64,000 nt of DNA, from NCBI RefSeq assembly GCF_965215815.1, contig NZ_CBDCEO010000012.1:434001-498000 (forward strand), written 5' to 3'. This stretch comes from Poriferisodalis sp965215815 (lineage in GTDB: Bacteria > Actinomycetota > Acidimicrobiia > Acidimicrobiales > Poriferisodalaceae). The position numbers and the translations under genes were made by a program. How positions within the stretch are numbered: position 1 is the stretch's first letter; each line of letters begins with the position of its first letter. Positions 41,283 through 51,000 of this stretch are shown piece after piece. The notes below the pieces were generated by a model, which was not told where the DNA came from, did not search any database, and saw only the letters and a program-made list of their open reading frames with translations.

Positions 41283-44200
41283 GTCCGATGGGATCAGCTT
41301 CCTCGGTGGCGGTGTTGACGGTGAGGCTGACGTTCACGATGTCGGTTTCGAACCAGTACAACGTGGCGCCGGGCCACTGGTACATCGTGGAGTAGGCGGA
41401 TTGGCGGGGCACCGTCGCGTCCGCGGAACTGAACTGCTGATCATCGATCGCGAGCGTGAAGGACTCCGGTCTTACCCCGTGGCCGAGAGTCAGCCACAAG
41501 GTGTCGCCGACGACTGCTAGGACAGCGATGGTGTGGCCGTTCTCATCGACGAAGAAACCGGTCGACGACAGCGACCCCAACGGCGTGTTCGTGTCGGGAT
41601 TGAAGACGCTGTACCCCATGAATGCATCCTCGCCGTACTGAGTCGCGCCCACTGTCAAGAGCGCCGACCACGTCGAGGCATTGTGCACGTCGGGTTCGGT
41701 CGAGTGGGTCAGCCTGACCCACACGCTCGTGCCCGCCGAATTCTGCGCAGCGACCCGGTAGTGGTACTCGGTGTCCGGGATCAGGGAGCTGTGCACAGCT
41801 TCGAAAGTCACCGACTCGGGGTCCACGGTCTGCAGTTCGAGCAGGGTCCAATCGGCCTCGTCCGGCGACCACTCGATGTCATAGCCGGTTACGTACGCTC
41901 CGCCGTTGTCGGCGGGTGCCTCCCACGACAGCGTGATCTCCGTTTGTGTCGCCGAAGCTGACAGGCTCTGGGGCGCACCTGGTGCGCTGGCCGCACTGCT
42001 GGCCAAGGCGTACTCAGAACTCGAGCCGGCAGCATTGACTGCTGCAACCCGGAAGCAGTACACCACAGCTTCAGTTGGTGCCTCCTCGCTGTAGGAGGTC
42101 GCGGTGGTCTCGGACTCGCTCAGACCCCACTCGACGCAGTTCCGCGAACTCTCGAACTTGTAGCCCGTGATGGCGCCGCCGCCGTTGTCGGCGGGCGGGT
42201 TCCAGTTCAGCGTCATCATGTCGCCGGAGCGTTGCATGGACAGCTCCGAGGGCTTGTCCGGCGGGGTGATCACCGCGGTGCCGTCCTGCAGGATGGCGCT
42301 GATCGGGCCGGTGCCGATCCGATTGATTGCTGAGACGCGGTAGTAGCGCAGCGAACGGTCGAGCTGCGTATCGTCGAGGTATGTGGTGCTGAACAGCAGC
42401 AGCTTGCCCGAGCGGAAATTGGGCAGCCGCTCCCAGCTCTCACCGTCCCATGAGCGCTCCACCAAGTAATCGGTCACGTCGGTACCACCGTCGTCGGCGG
42501 GTGCGTCCCAGACCAGGATGTGCGGCTCGTCGTCGGCTTTGGTCAGCTCGACGTTGATCGGCCGATCTGGCACGCGTGCGGGTGTGGTCGCCCCGAACGC
42601 GGTCTCCGAGCGCGGACCGAAACCTCCCCCGTTGATCGCCGAGACCGCGTAGTAGTGGCGTGCGCCGGCGCTCAGCCCGCTATGGGTCCACGTCGTGTCG
42701 GCCGTGCCGGTGTTGGGGACCAGCACATTCCAGTCGTAGCCGCCGTTCAGGGACAGTTCGATCCGGTAGCCGCTGATCTCTCCACCGCCCGGATCGGCGG
42801 GCGCAGACCACTGCAGATCGATGGCCTCGCGGCCCTGCCCTTGTGCGGACAGCTCGGTCGGGGCGCCAGGCACGAGATCAACATCCAAAGTCACCCTGAA
42901 GTCAGCGTTGTCACTGAACAGCCCGCCGTCGGTGCCGATCCACGACGCCGCAGTCCACGTGAACGTGCCGTCGGACTGCCCGGCATCCTTCAGGAGCAGA
43001 CGCAGCTCATCGCTGTTCAGCGTGAGGAAGTCGAACGCGTTCGCCGCAGGCGACGGGCTCACTGTCAGGCTGACCTCGTTCGCCGACACATCCCCAGAGA
43101 AGCCGGTCACGTCGTAGTCCACACCGCCATAGGTGAACGGTTCGGACAAGGTGAAAGACGTGTGATGACTGTTGTCTGAGACCGGCTGGACGGTGCCAGT
43201 GCCGCACCACAGAGAATCGCAGCCGCCTTCGATCAGGAACACCGGCGACATCGCGTAGTAGTAGAACTCGTTGGTGACGCGCTTGCCTTGGTGCCAGAAC
43301 GACTCCTCAAACCGGGTTCCGTTGTGGTGGCCGTCGACGTCCTCGAGCGGCCCCCAGCGCTCGCACCACGGTATGTCTTGACCCCAGTTGCGATTCCTCC
43401 AACAGGGCGGTTGCAGTGTCTCGGTGCTGGCGCCCGTCTCGACAGCTTGACACCATTCGTCCTGGGGCTTCGTGGGCTTCTCGCCCAAAGTGAGCCAAGG
43501 GCACGGATGCGACAGGTGGCTCAATTCCTCTACGTCCACGGGATCGTCGGGATCCCAGGGAATAGCGAGTTGCTTGGGTGACCCGTCGTGCGTGCTGCCC
43601 GTGGCGATCTTGTAGCCGCCGTCGTAATTTCCGACCGAATCGTCGTAGTCGAACTCGAACCCGTCCGATGTACCCAGCTCGTTGACCTTGCGGACGCTGT
43701 CCCAGTTGCCGTCGTAGAAGTTGCGGTAATCGACGGCGATGCGCTGACCCGCGTTGCCGAGCCAGTAGATCGGGTGACCCAGATCGTCCTCGGTCCACTC
43801 GGTGCAGGTATTGGAGCGTGCGCTGACCGCCCTGGTGCTGCCGACCACGCGGAAGTCGGACGCGTAAGGCTGAATCGCCGTCATGCCGCGTGCGGCGACA
43901 TCGCTCACGAAACGGTTGTAGGCGCCGATGTCGGTCGGCACGGCATTGCGTCGGCCCGATGTCACGAACAGCAGCCGGAAACGGTCCCCAGCCTCCAGCC
44001 CATGGCCCGACGGCACCAGCCCCGAGCTCAATGCGATCTCATGCTCGGGAGCGTCAGAGCAGATGCGTCGCTGGTCCGAAGGCGCCTGTGTCGAGCCGGT
44101 TGCCACCACTGAGTGCGGGCCACGCCCTGAGCCGTTGATTGCCGAGACCCGGTACGCGTAGCTCCGGCGGCTCTGCAGATCGGTATGGCTCATCATCGTC

Positions 44201-44886
44201 GTCGGGCCGCCGGTATGGCCCAGCAGTTCCCAGCTGTAGTCCGAGTCGGCGTTCAGGGAGAACTCGACGCGGTAATCAGTCACGTCGCTGGTGCCGGCAT
44301 CGGTCGGGGCAGCCCAGATGATGTCGATGCGTGACGACAGCTCGGCACTCGCGACGACACCGGTCGGCACGCTGGGCGCGCCGACAAGCCTCGGCCGCGG
44401 CATGCCGCTGAAGCTGTGCGTAGCAGTCGCCGGCATCGAGTGGATCTCGGACCACGCCGAGGCGCCGGCAGAGTTGACAGCCCGAATCTGCACTTGGATG
44501 TAGCGCTCCAACTCGAGGCCGTCGAGGATCACGCTGGAACCGGTGAAGACCGCCATGATCCCATCTTCGGGACTCGGCAGCCGCCGCCAGCCGTGTTGGC
44601 CGTCGAACATCTCGATCTCATAGGAATCCGCGCCGGTCACATCGTCCCAGTCCAGATGCACCATCCCGTGATGCAATGCCACGCCGGTGATGTTCTGAGG
44701 CGCCTCGGGAACATTGTCTGAGGCGGCCGCTGCCTGCCCCACCGTCAGCATCCCGACGGCCAGCACCCCGACGGCCAGCACGCTGACCAGCACAGTGCCC
44801 CGGGCAAGCCCACCCGACGCACGCCACAATCCCGTACAGAACGTTTGGACACGCTGCCGCACGCAGCCTCGATACGTCATCCTCAC
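41263..44886 (-). CDS. Large secreted fibronectin type III repeat protein
   Basis: 1207 residues with an N-terminal membrane/signal helix (GTVLVSVLAVGVLAVGMLTV, then A-A-A-A-S). FN3 domains lie at about 58-155 and 170-265 and again over about 690-1100 (five or so, each with W-x-x-P-x-D-x-G-G then Y-x-(V/L)-x-A-x-N). Residues about 275-560 form a Cys-containing module (GDRFRLLFVTSGRRNAVPTD, then PIYWLGNAGQRIAVDYRNFY) that I know only as a recurrent domain in bacterial surface proteins. A bacterial Ig/cadherin-like segment follows near 560-690. No sortase or CWB2 anchor is visible. Its first FN3 unit is a diverged copy of that in the divergent gene at 45041. Confidence 0.85.
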   Translation of the reverse strand: MRMTYRGCVRQRVQTFCTGLWRASGGLARGTVLVSVLAVGVLAVGMLTVGQAAAASDNVPEAPQNITGVALHHGMVHLDWDDVTGADSYEIEMFDGQHGWRRLPSPEDGIMAVFTGSSVILDGLELERYIQVQIRAVNSAGASAWSEIHSMPATATHSFSGMPRPRLVGAPSVPTGVVASAELSSRIDIIWAAPTDAGTSDVTDYRVEFSLNADSDYSWELLGHTGGPTTMMSHTDLQSRRSYAYRVSAINGSGRGPHSVVATGSTQAPSDQRRICSDAPEHEIALSSGLVPSGHGLEAGDRFRLLFVTSGRRNAVPTDIGAYNRFVSDVAARGMTAIQPYASDFRVVGSTRAVSARSNTCTEWTEDDLGHPIYWLGNAGQRIAVDYRNFYDGNWDSVRKVNELGTSDGFEFDYDDSVGNYDGGYKIATGSTHDGSPKQLAIPWDPDDPVDVEELSHLSHPCPWLTLGEKPTKPQDEWCQAVETGASTETLQPPCWRNRNWGQDIPWCERWGPLEDVDGHHNGTRFEESFWHQGKRVTNEFYYYAMSPVFLIEGGCDSLWCGTGTVQPVSDNSHHTSFTLSEPFTYGGVDYDVTGFSGDVSANEVSLTVSPSPAANAFDFLTLNSDELRLLLKDAGQSDGTFTWTAASWIGTDGGLFSDNADFRVTLDVDLVPGAPTELSAQGQGREAIDLQWSAPADPGGGEISGYRIELSLNGGYDWNVLVPNTGTADTTWTHSGLSAGARHYYAVSAINGGGFGPRSETAFGATTPARVPDRPINVELTKADDEPHILVWDAPADDGGTDVTDYLVERSWDGESWERLPNFRSGKLLLFSTTYLDDTQLDRSLRYYRVSAINRIGTGPISAILQDGTAVITPPDKPSELSMQRSGDMMTLNWNPPADNGGGAITGYKFESSRNCVEWGLSESETTATSYSEEAPTEAVVYCFRVAAVNAAGSSSEYALASSAASAPGAPQSLSASATQTEITLSWEAPADNGGAYVTGYDIEWSPDEADWTLLELQTVDPESVTFEAVHSSLIPDTEYHYRVAAQNSAGTSVWVRLTHSTEPDVHNASTWSALLTVGATQYGEDAFMGYSVFNPDTNTPLGSLSSTGFFVDENGHTIAVLAVVGDTLWLTLGHGVRPESFTLAIDDQQFSSADATVPRQSAYSTMYQWPGATLYWFETDIVNVSLTVNTATEEADPIGLPGPTE

Positions 44887-45040
44887 TGCAAAGCCCCCAT
44901 CACGATCAAGACAGCGCTCAATAGACTCAGATATATATGAGCTAAGCGCATGTCAACCGAGCGGCAGCGTACCCCCCCTCCAAAAAAACAATCGGGGTCC
45001 ACAGATCGTCCGGTCGGCAGATCGCTGAACGGGAGCAGAA
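44887..45040. promoter_or_regulatory. AT-rich divergent promoter region of the two surface-protein genes
   Basis: The 154-bp gap contains ATATATAT inside a near-palindrome, CTCA-(N)8-TGAG (about 44926-44941), in otherwise GC-rich DNA. It could hold -10 elements for both directions and a shared regulator site. The plus-strand gene has GGGAG 6 nt before its GTG. Confidence 0.45.
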
Positions 45041-48000
45041 GTGTCGGTTGCCCGCGCCGTGGTGGTTCGCATGAACGTGTTCGCTCTGGCGGTGCTGGTC
45101 GCGGTATTGGCTGTCGGGCTGTTCACGGTGGGGCAGGCGAGGGCGGCCTCAGGCGACGTTCCGGAGGTTCCGCAGAACATCGCTGGTGTGGCTCTGCATT
45201 ACGGCATGGTGTCGTTGGACTGGGACGATGCTGTGGACGCGGACTCCTACGACGTCGAATACTTCGACGGTCAGGGCTGGCTGTGGCTGCCCAGCGCGGC
45301 ACGGGGGATCTTGGCGATATTCAACGGGTCGAGCGTGATCCTCGACGGTCTGGAGAACGAGCGTCGCATCCAGGTGCGGATCCGGGCGGTCAACTCGGCG
45401 GGTACTTCGGCGTGGTCCGGTATCTATTCGATGCCAGCGACAGCCACGCTCGATTTCAGCGGTGTGGCGCGGCCCCGGTTCCCGGGCGCGCCGACGATCA
45501 CGAGCGCTGGTCCCTATGAGGTCGACGAGGGCGCGACCTCGATAGCCACGCTCGGCGCCACAGATCACAACACGGCTGAGTCCGATCTGGTCTGGTCTGT
45601 GACGGGCGGCGCGGACGCCGCCAGATTCGTGTTGAGCGAGTCGGGAGCGTTGGCCTTCGACGCGGCCCCCGACTACGAGGAACCCGACGACGTCGGCGCC
45701 GATGGCATCTATGAGCTGACAGTGCAGGTGAGCGACGGGACGAACGACGCCACCGCGGATGTGCTGGTCACGTTGGAGAACGTCATTGAGCTCGAGGCGA
45801 CCGAAGGCCCCTCGGAGGTGAGTTTCGCCGAGAACGGCTGGTCACGGGTGGCGACGTTCACTGCGTCGTCGCCCCAGGACCGTGACGGCATCACCTGGAC
45901 CCTGGGCGGTGACGACGCGGCGCACTTCAGCATCGACGAGCCGTCGGGGGTGCTGCGGTTCGACCTTGACCCGGTGGCGCCGGTGATCGTCGCCAAGCCA
46001 CCGGATTTTGAGGCACCGGTCGACAGCGGCAACGACAACGCCTACGCGGTGACGCTTCTGGCTTCGTCAGCTTCGGCGACGGCTGATACGGCGGTGACGG
46101 TGACGGTGACGGTGACTGATGCGGATGAGCACGGTGCGGTGTCGCTGTCGACCAAGCGGCCCCGCACGGGCGTGCCCGTCACCGCGGCGCTGGCCGATCC
46201 CGACGGCGTGGTTGACGGATCGGCGACATGGGTGTGGGAGCGCAGCGTCGGGTACAACGAGTGGGCCGCGATCGCAGGGGCGGAGGGGTCGAGCTACACG
46301 CCGGTGGCGGCTGATGCGGGCAGCTTCTTGCGGGTCGGCGTGTCCTACAGCGACAACCACGGCAGCGGCGCGCAAGCCCAGGCGACGGTGCCCGAGGTGG
46401 TGGCGGCTGCTCAGCTCAGCGGCCTGTCGGTGAGCACCGACGACTCGGCTTTGGCCATCGGAGCGGACGCCTGGCGGCAGATGCGGCCGGCCTTCGATGC
46501 GCAGACGCTGCACTACTCCGTGGGCTGCAACGACACCGACACGATGACGTTGACGATGCGCCCCGATGATGCGTCGAGCCGGATCTCGGTGGACGGCATC
46601 CAGGTCGCCAATGCGGGCGCTGGCGTTGCGGTGACCGCGACGGTGCCGGTGACGGGTGCCAGCTCGGTGCGCGTCGCCCTTGCCAATGCCGAGGGCGCGC
46701 AGACCCAGTACGTCGTGCACTGCTTCGGTGACGCGGTGTGGCCGATCCTGGTCGAGAAGCCTCTGGGCGAGAGCGGCGTGCTCGACGAGCTGATCCTCTT
46801 CTCACAGAGCAACCACTTGATGGCCATGGACCACAACGGGGTCCCCCGCATCATTCGCCGCGTCGGCCAGGCGGCCGGAGGATATTTCCGGTTCTATCCC
46901 GACATCAACGGCGAGCCCCGATACTCCTACCAGCGTGGATTGGCCTGGATTCTGGACGAGAACCTGGACCAGCTCGCGGTGGCGAGAACGGTGCCGCCCC
47001 TGACACGCCAGGACGGCCACGACTTCCGGTTGCTCGACAACGGGAACTACATGCTGATGGCCTATCAGGGCACCGAGCGCGACCTGTCCCATCTCACCTT
47101 CAACGACAGCCGCGGCGGGCTCTTGGGGGCTGATGTCTATGTGGCGGACTCGATCATCCAGATCGTCACCCCGGGCGGCAGCGAGACGTTCAACTGGAAC
47201 TCGTGGGACCACATGCCCCTCGAGGACTGCGCGCAGCACTTCTTCCCGCCCGTCAACGGCGACTATGCGCATCTGAACACCATGCAGATGGCGGACGGGC
47301 ACATCATCGCGTCGATGCGGGGATGCTCGAGGATCCTGGCCATCGACGCCGCGACCGGCGACGTCCTCTGGAGGGTTGGGCCCTCGAACCTGAGCGACTC
47401 CGAGTGGGCCGAACGTGACATCGGGCCGCCGCCGCTGGACATCATCGGCGACCCCGAGAAGCAGTTCTGCGGCCAGCACGCGTCGTCGCTGCTGCCCAAC
47501 GGCAACCTGATCCTCTACGACAATGGCGTGGAGTGCACCAAGAACCCCTGGACGCTTCAGAATCTGTTCCGGGAGAACGCGGTCTACAGCCGTGGCCTGG
47601 AGTACGCCCTGGACCTCGACAACGGTGAGGCGGTGTTCGTGCGCGACCATTCGCTGCACGGCACCAAGAGCGAACTGGGCTATCGGAGCGGGCACATCGA
47701 GGGGTTGAGTAACGGCCATTGGCTGATCAGCTGGGGAGGAGGAAGTCGAAACCCCCCGTCCCCCAGTCCCTCTGACGTGTTCACCCAGGTAGATCCGGAC
47801 ACTGGCACCGAATGGCTGTCGGTGGATGGTACCCGCGCCAATAAGGCCACGACCATGGCACCGGAGGCGTTGGCGCGGGCTCCTGCGCCGCCCGAGGCGC
47901 GGGTACTGGCGGGCAGTCATACGTCGGTGGCTCATTCCGGGGTGGGCGATGCCCCGCAAGTGGCGGTGGCTTTCAACCGGCCGGTGGCGGACTTCGCAAA

Positions 48001-51000
48001 GTCCAGCCCGTCGTTGAGCGTTCAGGGCGCGACGGTCACCGCGGTGGCGCCTCTTCTGGTGGCGGACGAGGCGGCGAATGCGTACTTGGTGACGCTGGCT
48101 CCCGACGGTGAGGGTGCCATCTCCGTCGCGTTCGTCGCCGGCGAGGCGTGTGACGACGGCGGTGTCTGCGCGGCCGACGGCATGATGCTGGCGAGTGTGC
48201 CTGCGGCGCTGGTGATCGGTCCGCCGGTGACGGTGTCGTTCGGTGCGGCCTCTTACAGCGTCGCTGAGGGTGCAACGTTGCAGGTGCCGGTGGAGCTGAG
48301 CAGAGCCCACAGCGGTCTGCTGGAGATCGAGGTGCCGATCATCGCGTCGGCCCTCAGCGCCTCGGTCGGCGAGTTCTCGGTGGCTTCCGGCGTGCGCTTC
48401 GCGGCGGGCGAGACCCGCAAGACGGTGTCGTTCGACGCGGGTGACGATGCCTTGGTGGAAGGTCCCGAGACGGTGGCGCTCAGCTTCGGCACGCTGGAGT
48501 CGGGATTCTCGGCGGGCTCGACCGGTGTGACGACGGTCACGATCGCGGACACCGACACGGCTGTGATCGGGTTCAGCGTCGCGAGCAGCGAGGTCTCTGA
48601 GGGGGGCGAGACCGAGCTGACGTTCGCTGTCACCAACGGCGTCACGTTCACGGCGGACCAGGCCATCGGCATCGCAGTGGCCGGGTCGGCTGACGTCGGG
48701 GACGACTTCGTGCTCACAGACTCCCAGAACCGGACGCTTTCGGCGCCTTACTCGGTCACGCTGCCGGCGGGCGCCAGCTCGGTCACAGCGGGGTTGAGGA
48801 CGGTGGACGATTCTGATGCCGAGCTGGCCGAGACTGTCGTGTTGAGCGCCCGGCTGGCGTCGACTGGCACGCTGATCGGCTCGCGTACTGTCACTGTGCC
48901 TGCCAGCGACTTGGACGCGCCCGAGGTGACGATCACGGGGGGGGGGGGGATCGTGACCGAGGGCGGCGATGCGGTGTTCACGCTGGAGCGCACCGCCACG
49001 CTGGGAACCCCGTTGACCCAGGCGCTCACCGTGAGTGTCGAGGTGACGGCGACCGGCGGGATCCTCAGCGGCGCGCCGGCGTCGACGGTGACGTTCGCAG
49101 ATGGCGAGAGCACCGCTGAGTTGCGAGCGGGGACCGTCGACGACTCAGTCGTGGAGGACGCGGCGACGGTGACAGCGCTGGTGCGCGCTGATACCGCGAG
49201 CCCGGCGAGGTATGTGACGGGCTGGCCCGACCGTGCCACGGTCGCGGTGCGAGACGACGACATTGCGCGCTTCAGCGTGTCCGCGGACGTCGACGCGGTC
49301 GTCGAGGGCGCCGAGGTGACGGTGACGGTTGGCACCGTCGGGGTCACCTTCGCGCAGGCCCAGAGTCTGTCGGTGAGCGTGGCAGGCAGCGCCACTGTCG
49401 GCGACGATTTCGTGTTGACCGACGCCGACGGGAGTGAGCTGGCAGCGCCCTATGAATTGACGCTCGGGGCTGGTGCGGAGTCGACGAGTTTTGGGATCGC
49501 AGCGGCCGTCGACGCGGTGGAGGACGACGGCGAGACGGTGGTGCTCGTGGTCCGCCACGACGGCCAGTCCGTCGCGTCGGTCACGGTGACGGTCACCGAC
49601 GAGAACGAGCCGCCGGTGGTCGCGGGCACGAGCGTCTTGTGGTTTGCGGAAAACGGGACTGCGGCGGTGGCCGTGTTCACCGCGGCCGACGCCGAGGACG
49701 ATCCGGTCACCTGGTCGCTGGGCGGCGCGGATGCCGCCTGGTTCGACATCGTCGCCGGCGCGCTGGGGTTCCGCGCTCCGCCGGACTTCGAGATGCCAGC
49801 CGACGCCGGTGCCGACAACGTCTATGACGTCGCGGTGCAGGCCTCCGACGGCGAGAACACCACCAGCCGTCACGTGACAGTGACTGTCTTCGACGTCGAC
49901 GAGGCGGCCACCATCGCCAGCGTCTCCGGGTCCTTCGTGGTCAGCTACGACGAGAACGCCACCGCGCCGGTGGCCGCGTTCACCGCGACGGATCCTGAGC
50001 GGGCAACCATCAGATGGTCGCTGGGCGCTATCGACGCTGCCGTGTTCAGGATCAGCAGCGGCGGTGTGCTGAGCTTCGTGCGTCCGCCGGATTTCGAGCA
50101 TCCCGACGACGACGACAACAACAACAAGTATGTGGCGCAGGTCCAGGCTCGTGCCGGTGCCAGTGATTTCGTCGTGAGAGATGTGCTGGTCACGGTCGCC
50201 GATGTGGACGAGCCCGGCATGTTGGTGCTGTCGTCGCCCCAACCCCAGGCCGGCACACCTCTCGGGGCCGCGGTCGTCGATCCCGACGGCTTCTTGGCGG
50301 CGCAGGAGTGGACTTGGCAGCGCCGCCTCGGCGACGGCCCCTGGGGCGACATCGCGGGAGCGACGACCGGCAGCTACACACCTGTGGCCGCCGACGAGGG
50401 CTATCACCTGCGAATCGAGGTCTCCTACCTCGACGGCACCGGCACTGGCACAGACACCGTGGCGGCGGAAACCGTGTACCCCACCCGCGCCGCGCCCATC
50501 GCGCCCAAGAACGCGCCGGACTTCGGAGACGATCCCGTTGCGCGCTCCGTCGCGGAGAACTCGCCGCCAGGCACTGCTGTGGGTGCGGCGGTCACAGCCA
50601 CTGACAGCGATTCCGGCGATGCCGTCAGACTCATCTACACGCTGTCGGGCCCGGACGACGACCTGTTCACCATTGACGGTTCCACAGGCCAGATCCGTGT
50701 CGGCTCAGCCGCGGTGCTGGACTACGAGAGCGCCAGCAGGCCCTACTCCGTCACCGCGACCGCCACCGATCCCTCGGGCGCCAGCGACGACGTCACAGTC
50801 ATCATCAACATCACCGACGTCAACGAGGCACCCGTCGCCGCAGACGACACCGCCGTCACCGCTGAGGACAGCCGGGTGGTCATCGCGGTGCTGACCAACG
50901 ACACCGACCCCGACGGCGACACCCTCACCGTGGCACTTGGCGACGCGCCCTTGCACGGACGCGTCAGCGTGGAGGCCGACAACACCCTCGCCTACACCCC

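Noticed and set aside
46802..48310. 502-codon minus-strand frame inside the giant surface-protein gene
   Set aside because: Composition is that of a GC-rich shadow frame (many Arg and His), while the plus strand encodes recognisable ASST sequence.
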